From Colwellia sp. (GTDB lineage Bacteria; Pseudomonadota; Gammaproteobacteria; Enterobacterales; Alteromonadaceae), in the NCBI GenBank assembly GCA_013215655.1, contig JABSOX010000019.1, forward strand, positions 43,390 through 107,389: a stretch of DNA of 64,000 nt, given 5' to 3'. Position 1 is the first letter of the stretch. Every line of letters starts with the position of its first letter. The notes under the pieces were generated by a model. The model was given only the letters and a program-made list of their open reading frames with translations. It had not been told where the DNA came from and ran no database searches. Of the stretch, positions 13,899 to 23,172 are shown piece by piece. The position numbers were made by a program, and so were the translations under genes.

Positions 13899-16766
13899 TT
13901 ATGGCAAGAGCTGACGATGCTTTACAAAAATAGCGCTTGTTAATGGCGGTATTACAAAACCAACAGGTGTTACCTCGCTAGATTTAACAACATCGTCTAC
14001 ACCTTGACTTTGTATTGAGTGTAATTGATAGTTTTGGCTGTTTAGATCATTAGAATTAACTACTTTACTTTTTGTGCTGGTATTAAATACCACCAATATC
14101 TGACTATAATTTTTATCTAAAATATTAGCGTCGTCACTATCATCTAGTGTCATCGCAATTAATCCCATTTGTTGTTGTGGTCCGGTATTATGAAATTTTA
14201 CACGCTTTATGATTTCATTAGCGTTAGTTAACCTGAAAAGCGGTGAACTCATTCTTATTTTTATAAACTCTTTAAAAACAGTACTACTAAATTGTATGTC
14301 TGCAGAACTAACATGATCACGTTGCTGATTTTTATCCAAAATTTCTTTAATTAGTGACCAGTTTGCTTGGTCTTTATCTGCTGGTGGTAAACCAACATTA
14401 TAGTTATTGTCTGACATGGTAAAATCGACCTTGTTAAACCAATCACCATAATCATAGCTATCACGTAAAAACGATTTTGAACGTAGTAGTTCTGAGCCCA
14501 TATGTAAAAATGGAATGCCTTGCGCTAATATTGCAAATGATAAACTTTGTAGATGAAACCTGACTCTGTCTGATGTTGATGTATTAAAAGGCAGGCGATA
14601 TTGATTATTGTCCCATAAAGTTTGATTATCATGTTTGGACACATAATTGATAGTATCTGCGGGGTCTAATGCATAGCCTGTTGGTTGCTCGCCATAAGGA
14701 ATATCTTTGCCTAGAACCTGTTTTCCTTGAGCATTAATTAACGGGAAGTTAGCGAGGTTACCTGCTAAGCCGATACGTAGTTGGTCGGCAAACAGGTAAT
14801 AACTTTGTAGTGACTTTACTTGATTAAGCTTTCCATCGCTAAGTTCTTTGTTATTTAGTTCATTGTCATTTAGCTCGTTAGGAAAGGTGACTAAACCATT
14901 ACCAATACCTTGGCTTTTTCTGATGTCACTACCTTGAGCACTAAAAGCACCGCCACGCACTGCATCTCGTAATCTATCCGTAAAAGTGCCTATTTGTGTG
15001 CCGCCTAGTTCAAGTTGACTTGCTTGAATAAAGCGTTGATTATTCGCTACTTCTCCAAAATTCCAACCTTCACCATAAAAATAGGTATCGGGGTCTACGG
15101 CTTGTACCGCTTGACGAGCTTTTAGCATGACACTTTTGGGTTGATGCGCCATTAAATCAAAACGAAAACCATCAATTTTGTATTCTTTTGCCCAAACAAC
15201 TAATGAGTCAGTCATCAATTTTGCCATCATCACACGTTCTGTCGCGGTATTATCACAACAGGTTGATTGCGATATTGCGCCTGTTATTGGGTCTAAACGG
15301 TGATAATAATTAGGGACAAGTTTATCAAGTACTGCTGTCGGTTTTAGACCCGCTTGATGAGTATGATTATAAACAACATCCATGATCACTCTAAAACCCA
15401 AGTTGTGAATACTTAGGATCATTTCTCTAAATTCAAGTATACGAGCGCTACCTTCAGGATTTAGTGCGTAACTTCCTTCCGGCACAGTATAGTGAAAGGG
15501 ATCATATCCCCAATTATAGTTATCTATTTCACGAAATGATGAGATGACTTGTTGGCGTTGGCTATCATCTTTAGGTAATGATTTTAAGTAAGTATTAATA
15601 CTTTGTGATTTGTCTAACTTTTTATCACATAGACTATTTTCTGATAATAAAGAGCATAATTTACTCAGTGGATCGTTAAGGTCTAATATCTTGGCAGCAT
15701 CTTCATTGACGGTACCCATATCAAATGTAGGTAATAAATGAATGTTGTTAATTCCTGCTTGTTGCAGCGATTTTAAATGTTTAATCCCTGCACTATTTTT
15801 TTCACTAAAAGCTTTGTATTTTCCACTATGACTTTGCGTTGAAAGAAAAGGGTCGTGAGCGCTAAAATCTCTAATATGGGTTTCATAAAAAATATTGTCT
15901 TCAGGATTATCTATTAAAACATCTTGCTGCTTTTGCCATCCATCCGGTTTTGTTTTGTTATGGTTTAAATCAATAACATGGGAATATGTACTATTGGCTG
16001 ATAGACTTAATGAGTAAGGATCAGTGCTAATAACCTTAAGTACTTTTTGAGCTTGAGGATGATAAATTACAACTTGATATTGGTAATAAATGTCAGCATG
16101 GATCAGAGAGATATTTGTCGACCAGCTGCCAGTCTTTGTATCTTCACTCATGTCGATTGAGTTTAGATGTTTTTTGTTTGCATTAAAGGTGAGTAAGGTT
16201 ACTGAAATTGCCGTGGGCGCCCAAAGTTTAAATTGAATGCTATTTTTTTTAATCGTTGCACCAAAGTCTTTGATTTCATTAGCATCACCAGAGTTTTTTG
16301 TATATAAATTATCAAGTAGGGCCGCGCTTTGTACATATGATATCTGTTTAGCTACTCTGCTTTCACTAGATGAAACCACATAAAGTTTTGTTTTTAACCA
16401 CTGCTTAATTTCACTTCTACTTAAATTAACCTGATATGCCGAGAACCCCTTTAAGTACGTAGGGATACTAGTACTATTTTTATTCTCTTTGGTTGGAGTT
16501 AAGATAATAGTTTTCTTTATATCTTTATATTCAGATATTAATTCATGATGTGAATAACTGTTTTCTTTGGGTAATACTAATAACGTTTGGCTTAGCCAAT
16601 GGGCAGCAAAATTAGTTTCACTTATTTCACTTATTTCACTTATTTTAGTTATTTTAGTTAACGGAGTCTGAGTCGCTCTATTATTGGCAACAAGAAGATC
16701 ACTTTGACAAGCTGCCAAGGTGATAATTGATATAGCAAATGAAAATAGCATTATAAAGCGGAACAT
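13899..16766 (-). CDS. pulA: Pullulanase-type alpha-1,6-glucosidase, lipoprotein
   Basis: 955 residues. The N-terminus is a lipoprotein signal (ISIITLAACQSD, lipobox LAAC), so the enzyme is anchored on the cell envelope. A CBM48-like domain lies at about 165-265 (FKLWAPTAISVTLLTF), followed by a GH13 barrel with MDVVYNHTHQ, the nucleophile Asp in GFRFDLMAH (near 535), the acid/base Glu in YGEGWN (near 565) and the third Asp in SKHDNQTLWDN (near 710). It cuts alpha-1,6 branches of pullulan or glycogen-like glucans, giving linear oligosaccharides for the GH97 enzyme and the receptor. A repeated SEI tract lies just after the lipid anchor. Confidence 0.93.
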   Translation of the reverse strand: MFRFIMLFSFAISIITLAACQSDLLVANNRATQTPLTKITKISEISEISETNFAAHWLSQTLLVLPKENSYSHHELISEYKDIKKTIILTPTKENKNSTSIPTYLKGFSAYQVNLSRSEIKQWLKTKLYVVSSSESRVAKQISYVQSAALLDNLYTKNSGDANEIKDFGATIKKNSIQFKLWAPTAISVTLLTFNANKKHLNSIDMSEDTKTGSWSTNISLIHADIYYQYQVVIYHPQAQKVLKVISTDPYSLSLSANSTYSHVIDLNHNKTKPDGWQKQQDVLIDNPEDNIFYETHIRDFSAHDPFLSTQSHSGKYKAFSEKNSAGIKHLKSLQQAGINNIHLLPTFDMGTVNEDAAKILDLNDPLSKLCSLLSENSLCDKKLDKSQSINTYLKSLPKDDSQRQQVISSFREIDNYNWGYDPFHYTVPEGSYALNPEGSARILEFREMILSIHNLGFRVIMDVVYNHTHQAGLKPTAVLDKLVPNYYHRLDPITGAISQSTCCDNTATERVMMAKLMTDSLVVWAKEYKIDGFRFDLMAHQPKSVMLKARQAVQAVDPDTYFYGEGWNFGEVANNQRFIQASQLELGGTQIGTFTDRLRDAVRGGAFSAQGSDIRKSQGIGNGLVTFPNELNDNELNNKELSDGKLNQVKSLQSYYLFADQLRIGLAGNLANFPLINAQGKQVLGKDIPYGEQPTGYALDPADTINYVSKHDNQTLWDNNQYRLPFNTSTSDRVRFHLQSLSFAILAQGIPFLHMGSELLRSKSFLRDSYDYGDWFNKVDFTMSDNNYNVGLPPADKDQANWSLIKEILDKNQQRDHVSSADIQFSSTVFKEFIKIRMSSPLFRLTNANEIIKRVKFHNTGPQQQMGLIAMTLDDSDDANILDKNYSQILVVFNTSTKSKVVNSNDLNSQNYQLHSIQSQGVDDVVKSSEVTPVGFVIPPLTSAIFVKHRQLLP
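16613..16660. repeat. 9-bp tandem repeat in the pullulanase linker
   Basis: The unit tttcactta occurs about three times, followed by two degenerate tttagtta units. On the minus strand it encodes KITKISEISEISET directly after the lipoprotein anchor region. The unit length is a multiple of three, so copy-number change alters the tether length without a frameshift. Confidence 0.8.
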
Positions 16767-16843
16767 AAAAACTCAAGTAATTGATAATCAGTATTTATTA
16801 ATTTACCTAGCTCTTGAGTATTAGCAAAGCTTCCATTCAAATC

Positions 16844-16857
16844 TACATACGTATTCA
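16844..16857. promoter_or_regulatory. ATACGTAT palindromic operator, pullulanase gene
   Basis: TACATACGTATTCA is centred about 85 bp upstream of the pullulanase ATG. It has the same core and flanks as the sites before the GH97 gene and the TonB-dependent receptor. Confidence 0.7.
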
Positions 16858-16906
16858 TTCTACAAAACGCTCCTTGTTTAAGAATATCGCCCTACTTAAT
16901 TTATAT

Positions 16907-17173
16907 ATATACCCGCTTCACTTGAAGATACAGATTTCAGCAAGTCGAGAAAGGGTCAGGTATAAGGCATTGATTGAAGAGAATGGTTATTCCCTTGTCT
17001 AAATCAATAACGCAGGAGATGACCCTTTATCGGCTTGCCCGAAGGGAGCTAAGCTAGAAAACCAGTCCAGCGTTGCGATACTTGTTAAGGGAATAACCAT
17101 TAACTTCGTATCGCGCCTTGATCTGATTTCCTAGCTTAACTCTGAAACTGCATCTTCAAGTGGAACGGGTATA
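16907..17173. mobile_element. MITE-A copy 1
   Basis: A non-autonomous element of about 267 bp with terminal inverted repeats of about 26 bp: tatacccgcttcacttgaag at the left and the inverse of cttcaagtggaacgggtata at the right. It has no coding capacity. A second copy begins at 63869 and a shrunken one lies at 37592-37644. An internal segment (16964-17013) is shared, inverted, with the MITE-B family. It fills most of the gap between the pullulanase operator and the HTH-REC gene. Confidence 0.85.
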
Positions 17174-17270
17174 AGTCACAAAAAACGCAAAAAACGCAAA
17201 ATTCGCAAAATCCCCAATTTATGCTTAACTTTTATTAGAGATTAGCTCTCATTTTACTCACTTTTATTTT

Positions 17271-17861
17271 GTGAAAACTATGCCTTCAGCTAAAAAATAT
17301 TTATCGCCTAAACAAGTTGCACAGATGTTGATGGTTTCAACTGAAACTATCAGACTCTGGGCTGAAAAAGGAGCGTTAAAGGCGACTACAACGATTGGTG
17401 GACATCGCCGTTTTAAGGTAGAAGATATTCACTCATTTGCCAAAGAGAATGATATAGAGCTTGTTGCTGTAGGTAATGATGATTCACCTTTAAAAATATT
17501 AATTGTCGACGATGAAGAATCATATGCTCAGATGTTAAAAGAGCTGTTAGTTAATGAGCTTGTTGATGTGCAAATTAAAGTAAGTTTAAACGGCTTTGAT
17601 GTAGCGACCCAGCTACTTAGTTTTATGCCTGATATTATTTTACTTGATATAAAAATGCCGCACTTAAATGGTTTCCAAGTATGTAAAAGTATTAAAGCTG
17701 GGCAGGGAAATCCTTATGCTGATGTGCGAGTTATTGCCATTTCTGGTAATGCCTCAGCACAAGAAAAAAAACAGATTATAAAGTTAGGGGCGGAAGCCTG
17801 TTTTGATAAACCAATAAAAACCTCTGCACTTTTAAAAATAATAAAAAAGGATATGGCTTAA
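17271..17861 (+). CDS. HTH-17/MerR-like DNA-binding protein with a receiver domain
   Basis: 196 residues from a GTG at 17271, or 193 from the ATG at 17280; neither has a good ribosome binding site. Residues 8-62 form an excisionase/MerR-type winged helix (YLSPKQVAQMLMVSTETIRLWAEKG, TIGGHRRF). Residues 70-195 form a CheY-like receiver with ILIVDDEE, phosphorylated Asp in ILLDIKMP, and Lys in CFDKPIK. The order DNA-binding first, receiver second is the reverse of ordinary response regulators. It directly precedes the hybrid kinase and REC-EAL genes, so it is a likely phosphorylation target of that kinase. Confidence 0.85.
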   Translation: MKTMPSAKKYLSPKQVAQMLMVSTETIRLWAEKGALKATTTIGGHRRFKVEDIHSFAKENDIELVAVGNDDSPLKILIVDDEESYAQMLKELLVNELVDVQIKVSLNGFDVATQLLSFMPDIILLDIKMPHLNGFQVCKSIKAGQGNPYADVRVIAISGNASAQEKKQIIKLGAEACFDKPIKTSALLKIIKKDMA

Positions 17862-17946
17862 ATGGACAATAAGTTAAATCATAATGATTTTCTCAAGCCT
17901 ATACTCGGAGTAAGTTATGTTGTAGGTGATACTTTAGGTGATAGTT

Positions 17947-20900
17947 ATGCCTAATAAACCATTCTCTTATGTAATGAGTGCTCGGCTCAGCTTAATTATC
18001 ATCTCCGCAATTTTATTGGTTGCAGCGCTTAGTTACTTTTATATTTCAGCTTATTTTTCAAATCAGTTTATTGAAGAACAACAAGATAATATAACGGATG
18101 ATATTTCAATATTGCAGAACAGTGTTTCGTATTTATACCATCAAAAAGCCCAGCAGCAATTAAACCATGCAATGACCTTATTAGATTCAAAACGAGATCT
18201 AATTCAGGCACTTGTTTTTGACCATGACAATGTCATTGTCGCATCAAAAAATTCTAGTTTTATTGGTGAATATAGCACTTTTATATTTCCAGGAAAGCTA
18301 AATGAAACGCTCCTTTTAAAAAAAGAATTAGCAAAAGATTTGTTAAAAACCGAAATATGGACTGCTGATAATAATCAGTATATTTTTGCATTAGCGCCTA
18401 TTTTACCCCAATTAGCCGCAGAGCCTATTCCTCTTAAAGAACAAGGCGGTTATTTATTATTACAATATAGTAAAACACTGTTTATCAATGACAAAGAACG
18501 GTCATTATTTTGGGCTTTAGCACCTATTGTTTTACTCTTAATTATTGTCGCAATGATGCTTGCCTATTATTTTCATTCTTCCATAGGTTTAAGAATTCAT
18601 CATTTAAAAATAGTTGCCAATAAATTTCTTTTAGATAATGGCCAATCAGTGCAAGAGCTCTCAGAAAAGGATGAATTAAATGCGCTAATGAGTTCTTTTC
18701 ATCATATGACTAACTGGCTTAATACAGTGCACGAAGAGCTACATAACAGTCATGAACACCTAAACATCCTATTAAATAGTGTCGCTGAGGGCATTATTGC
18801 TACGGATAAAAACGGTCATATATCAAAAATGAATCCTGCGGCAGAGCGCTTAACTTGGTGGCAGAAAAAAGATGCTCACCAGATAACGGTTAATAAAGTC
18901 TTACGACTTTATCACCTTGATGATAAATCAGCACTTACCGAGCCCTTTGAACGAGTACTGTTAGGGCAAGAAAGAAGTAAGAGCTTTGAAGCTATATTAA
19001 AGACCGAAAATCATTGCGAATTTATTGTTAACTTTTCAGTTTCACCTATTTATCACAATAGTTTAATTGACGGTATGGTTATTGTGATGAGGGATATTAC
19101 GGAAACACATGACTTATTGAAAACTCTTACCGATACTGAAAGAAATTATAAAAGCCTTTTTAATTTATCAAGAGACGGCTACGTCATTAACAAAGGCAAT
19201 GGTCAAATCTTAAACCCTAATCCTGCGTATGCAAAAATGTTGGGTTATAGTTGTGAAGAGTTACTTGAGCAGTCATGGCGAACCTTAACGCCTGATAGGT
19301 GGGTTAAATGGGAAAGTGAGACTCATGGAAAACTGTTGGTTGAACGAGGTTATACAGATTTATATGAAAAAGAATATATTCATAAAAATGGTGACTTAGT
19401 GCCTGTTGAAATACAAGCTTTTTTACTTAATACTTCTGAAAATCTTGATGAAGCAATTATTGGTGCATTTGTACGAGAGATCACAAAACGCAAAGAAAAA
19501 GATGAGTACTTAAGGCAATATAAATACATTTTATCAAGTTCTTCTGACTTAATTGCGTTAATTGACAAAGCCTATCAATTTAAAGCAGCAAACAACTCTT
19601 TTTTATCTCACTTTGATTTAAGAATTGAACAATTATTGGGGGAAACAGTAAGTTCCATCATCGGTAAACGTAACTTCAGTGAATACCTAAAAAGAAATAT
19701 AAATCGCAGTTTAATTGGAGATACCAACTCTTTACAAATGTGGGCGGAATTTCAAGCGGTTGGGAAAAAGTATCTAGATATTACCTGTAGCCCATACAAA
19801 AATGAGGATAAAGCGATAACAGGCGTGGTTATTAATGCGCGGGATATTACTCAACAAAAGTATCGAGATGATCAAATTATTGCTCAGAAGGTTGAACAAG
19901 ATCATATTCTTGGCAGTTTAGTTGATGCCGTTATCACTATTGATGAAAAAGGGCTTATACAAAGTATAAATAATTCCGGTGAAAGGTTATTTGGTTATAT
20001 TAAAAGTGAAATAATAGGGCGCAATGTTAAAATATTGATGCCAGAAGAGTACAGTGAACATCATGATAACTATCTCCTTCGTTATTTAACCACAGGAAAG
20101 AAAAAAATAATTGGTCGTGGTCGAGAAGTGGAGGGTTTACGCAAAGATTCAAGTACTTTCCCATTACAGTTATATGTTTCAGAACTTCCTCAGGATAAAA
20201 GTAATCAACGCAGATTTGTTGGTACTTGCCAAGATTTAAGTCAACTTAAAACTCAAGAAAAACAAGCGCTCAGAGTACAAAAGATGGATGCTTTAGGTAA
20301 GTTAACCGGTGGTATAGCTCACGACTTTAATAATATGTTGGGTGTTATTTTAGGTTACTGCGAAGTACTTGATAAACAATTAAAAGATCAACCCAAACTG
20401 GCTCATTATGTGAAAAATATTACTATTGCTGGACAGCGAGGCGCTGATCTTACCCGGAAACTATTATCTTTTTCTAAGAAGAAACATGCCCATAAAAACA
20501 TTATTAATATTAATCAACTTATTGTATCTCAAGAGGATATTTTAAATAGATCGCTCACGGCATTGATCCATTTGAAATTAGAACTGAATGAAGAACTATG
20601 GGATGTGAATATCGACATCAATTCTTTCGATGACATGTTACTCAACGTATGTATCAATGCGATGCAAGCAATGCCTCATGGTGGTGATATTACCATTAAA
20701 ACAGATAACATTATTTTGGCCGATGATGATCTTGAGCATACAGAATTAGTCAAAGGGAAATATGTCGTATTGAGTATTGAGGATACTGGTTATGGTATGA
20801 GTAGTGACGATAGAGAAAAGATATTTGAACCTTTCTTTACTACCAAAGGCGATGAAGGTACAGGGCTAGGGCTCTCTCAAGTTTACGGTTTTGTTCATTC

Positions 20901-21399
20901 GTCAGGAGGGGCAATAAAAGTTGAATCTGTTATTAATATCGGCAGTAACTTTATTTTCTATTTTCCATGTACATCACAGATTAATAAGAAAGAAGTAAAA
21001 GATCTTCAGGTGAATAATGACTTAATGGCATTTGATACTTCTAAAGTGATTCTTGTCGTTGATGATGAACCTCAGTTGTGTGAACTTGCTCAAGAAATGC
21101 TTACCGAAAAAGGGTTTAGCGTTTATACCGCACTAAGTGGTGAAGCTGCACTTGATATTTTACGAAATCAAAAAATTGATGTAATGGTTACCGATGTCAT
21201 TATGCCGAAGATGAATGGTTATGAATTATCCGATAATGTGACTATGCTTTATCCTAATGTAAAAATATTATTGGCAAGTGGTTTTCAAAGAGATCTGGCT
21301 GAGCAGAATATGCATCGGATGGCTTCTTTGCAGATGGTCACTAAGCCTTATAGTATTGTGACCCTATTGAAAGGAATTCAAGCATGTTTAGCGCAGTAG
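17947..21399 (+). CDS. PAS-rich hybrid sensor histidine kinase
   Basis: About 1150 residues from the ATG at 17947 (AGGTG six bases upstream); a GTG at 17938 is in frame. Layout: membrane helix near 15-37, a periplasmic sensor of about 150 residues, second helix near 190-212, HAMP-like linker, about four PAS domains (270-775), HisKA with the phosphorylated His in GGIAHDFNNMLG (near 794), HATPase with DTGYGM and GTGLGLSQVYGF, and a C-terminal receiver (VVDDEP, VTDVIMPKMNGYE, TKPYS). The stimulus is unknown. It sits between the HTH-REC gene and the REC-EAL gene and very likely forms one phosphorelay with them. Confidence 0.92.
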   Translation: MPNKPFSYVMSARLSLIIISAILLVAALSYFYISAYFSNQFIEEQQDNITDDISILQNSVSYLYHQKAQQQLNHAMTLLDSKRDLIQALVFDHDNVIVASKNSSFIGEYSTFIFPGKLNETLLLKKELAKDLLKTEIWTADNNQYIFALAPILPQLAAEPIPLKEQGGYLLLQYSKTLFINDKERSLFWALAPIVLLLIIVAMMLAYYFHSSIGLRIHHLKIVANKFLLDNGQSVQELSEKDELNALMSSFHHMTNWLNTVHEELHNSHEHLNILLNSVAEGIIATDKNGHISKMNPAAERLTWWQKKDAHQITVNKVLRLYHLDDKSALTEPFERVLLGQERSKSFEAILKTENHCEFIVNFSVSPIYHNSLIDGMVIVMRDITETHDLLKTLTDTERNYKSLFNLSRDGYVINKGNGQILNPNPAYAKMLGYSCEELLEQSWRTLTPDRWVKWESETHGKLLVERGYTDLYEKEYIHKNGDLVPVEIQAFLLNTSENLDEAIIGAFVREITKRKEKDEYLRQYKYILSSSSDLIALIDKAYQFKAANNSFLSHFDLRIEQLLGETVSSIIGKRNFSEYLKRNINRSLIGDTNSLQMWAEFQAVGKKYLDITCSPYKNEDKAITGVVINARDITQQKYRDDQIIAQKVEQDHILGSLVDAVITIDEKGLIQSINNSGERLFGYIKSEIIGRNVKILMPEEYSEHHDNYLLRYLTTGKKKIIGRGREVEGLRKDSSTFPLQLYVSELPQDKSNQRRFVGTCQDLSQLKTQEKQALRVQKMDALGKLTGGIAHDFNNMLGVILGYCEVLDKQLKDQPKLAHYVKNITIAGQRGADLTRKLLSFSKKKHAHKNIININQLIVSQEDILNRSLTALIHLKLELNEELWDVNIDINSFDDMLLNVCINAMQAMPHGGDITIKTDNIILADDDLEHTELVKGKYVVLSIEDTGYGMSSDDREKIFEPFFTTKGDEGTGLGLSQVYGFVHSSGGAIKVESVINIGSNFIFYFPCTSQINKKEVKDLQVNNDLMAFDTSKVILVVDDEPQLCELAQEMLTEKGFSVYTALSGEAALDILRNQKIDVMVTDVIMPKMNGYELSDNVTMLYPNVKILLASGFQRDLAEQNMHRMASLQMVTKPYSIVTLLKGIQACLAQ

Positions 21400-21414
21400 A
21401 TAAAGGAGGTTGTC

Positions 21415-22632
21415 ATGAGTCACTTATATATTGTTGATGATGATACTTTAACATGTGAACTGCTAAGTATTATTGCGGAACCTCTGTTTAAGAGTGTCAC
21501 TGTATTTAATGATGCTGGGGATTTTATTGAGCACAAAGTTGATGATGACGATGTGGTATTACTTGATTTAATGATGCCAGGAGTTGATGGCATTGAAGTG
21601 CTAAGAAACTTAGCTGAAAAGAACAGTACCGCACGTATAATATTGATTAGTGGTTATGACCAAAGTGTTTTACATTCTGCAGAGCGACTAGCCTTTGATT
21701 ATGGTTTGAAACTTGAAGGGCAATTTACTAAACCAATATCAATTGATGAACTTACCGAGCTACTAGCAACGGTACTGTCAAAAATATGCAGTGAGAATAT
21801 TAAAAGTATCAATACGACAACGTCGTCCTCTAAGCCTACAACAACCGTTAACTTTCAACCAAATAAAGAAGATTTATTGACGGCCATTAAAAACAACGAA
21901 TTTGTACTACATTATCAACCGCAAATTAACATGAAGAGTAGTGCTCTTTCTGGAGTTGAAGCGTTAGTACGTTGGCAACACCCCGAGCATGGTTTAATAT
22001 TTCCCGATAAATTTATTCAGCTTTCTGAGGATACCGGAGTTATTGGCGTATTAACGGAAGAAATTACCAATATCGTCATTATTCAAATTGAACATTGGCG
22101 GCGTCAAGGAAGCGATATTAAAGTATCTGTTAACATTTCCGCTCAAAATATCACCACATTAAATTTACCTGAGCAATTAAATGAGCTAATGAATCGTCAT
22201 AAAATACCGCCATCAATGTTGGTCTTGGAAGTCACTGAAAGTGCATTAATGGGAAATTTAACACTTTCATTAGATATATTAACTCGGCTTCGACTAAAAG
22301 GGGTTCACTTATCTATTGATGATTTTGGTACCGGTTTTTCTTCACTCTCGCAGTTACATAAAATTCCATTTACAGAACTAAAGATTGATCAGTCTTTTGT
22401 TGCTGATATGGATAAAAATAATGATAGCTTTGCGATTGTTGAAACCTGCATCATGCTGGGACATAAATTACATATGGAAGTGGTTGCTGAGGGGATTGAA
22501 GATAAAGCTATATATGATTTACTTGTAGGAATGGGGTGTGACGTTGCACAGGGTTATTACATTGCTAAACCTATGCCAGCTAATAAGCTCATTGATTGGA
22601 ATAATAATCGTCAGAGTAATTTTAATATGTAG
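21415..22632 (+). CDS. Response regulator with EAL c-di-GMP phosphodiesterase output
   Basis: 405 residues. An N-terminal receiver (YIVDDDTLT, VVLLDLMMPGVDG, FTKPIS) is followed by an EAL domain from about 160. The catalytic EAL residues are intact: GVEALVRWQHPEHG, NISAQN, LEVTESALM, SIDDFGTGFSSL, LKIDQSFV and VAEGIED. It should hydrolyse c-di-GMP when activated. AAAGGAGG lies upstream of the ATG and only 15 bp separate it from the kinase, so it is co-translated in the same operon and probably receives phosphate from the hybrid kinase. Confidence 0.93.
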   Translation: MSHLYIVDDDTLTCELLSIIAEPLFKSVTVFNDAGDFIEHKVDDDDVVLLDLMMPGVDGIEVLRNLAEKNSTARIILISGYDQSVLHSAERLAFDYGLKLEGQFTKPISIDELTELLATVLSKICSENIKSINTTTSSSKPTTTVNFQPNKEDLLTAIKNNEFVLHYQPQINMKSSALSGVEALVRWQHPEHGLIFPDKFIQLSEDTGVIGVLTEEITNIVIIQIEHWRRQGSDIKVSVNISAQNITTLNLPEQLNELMNRHKIPPSMLVLEVTESALMGNLTLSLDILTRLRLKGVHLSIDDFGTGFSSLSQLHKIPFTELKIDQSFVADMDKNNDSFAIVETCIMLGHKLHMEVVAEGIEDKAIYDLLVGMGCDVAQGYYIAKPMPANKLIDWNNNRQSNFNM

Positions 22633-22754
22633 TTTTTGACCTCATTGTTAATCAAAAGGCTTACGTGAATACCGTTGAATAAATACCGCTGAATAAATTA
22701 TTGATTGAGTATCTCTCTATTGTAAGCCCTTTCATAAAATAGAGTCATAATTAT

Positions 22755-22768
22755 TACATACGTATTCA
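22755..22768. promoter_or_regulatory. ATACGTAT palindromic operator, distal site of the receptor gene
   Basis: TACATACGTATTCA lies about 405 bp before the receptor start. With the proximal site at 23018 it could support DNA looping, since the two centres are 263 bp apart. The rest of the 540-bp gap is AT-rich and holds a long-loop inverted repeat, ggcttac (22658) / gtaagcc (22722), possibly the end of the signalling operon. Confidence 0.65.
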
Positions 22769-23017
22769 GTATTGATAAACGCTTACTTTAAACTTTCTCT
22801 TCTAGCAAATTTAATATTGGTCTCAGCCGTATACCTTACAATATTTATTTCCTTATAAAAATAAATATCTATATTATCTATTTGATTTTAATGGTATTTA
22901 TTATACATGCTAAAATGAACGATAATCACGAAATGAAACCTGATTGTTCTCTAATTATTCATAAATTGTATTTTTATAGGTCTATGAAAGAGATATCCAA
23001 TAATTTATAGCAAATTA

Positions 23018-23031
23018 TGAATACGTATGCA
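23018..23031. promoter_or_regulatory. ATACGTAT palindromic operator, proximal site of the receptor gene
   Basis: TGAATACGTATGCA lies about 142 bp upstream of the receptor ATG. A small hairpin atccac/gtggat (23072-23091) sits between it and the start in the presumed 5' leader. Confidence 0.7.
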
Positions 23032-23172
23032 GCATGTATTCATCTGCAATAGTGCCCTTTATATTAGATTCATCCACAAATTAGAGTGGATATATAAAAT
23101 ATAAATTTATTAATTCAGTGTCGGAATACTGGAAAATAATTAAACATGGATGAACTGGGGGAGAGACCAACA

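Noticed and set aside
17862..17954. A 30-codon frame (starts MDNKLNHND) between the HTH-REC and hybrid kinase genes
   Set aside because: It directly follows the HTH-REC stop, has no own ribosome binding site and overlaps the kinase start by eight bases. Translational coupling is possible, but nothing supports a real peptide.
22658..22728. Inverted repeat ggcttac/gtaagcc as a terminator of the signalling operon
   Set aside because: The loop is 57 bases and no T-run follows, so it is weak evidence for termination.
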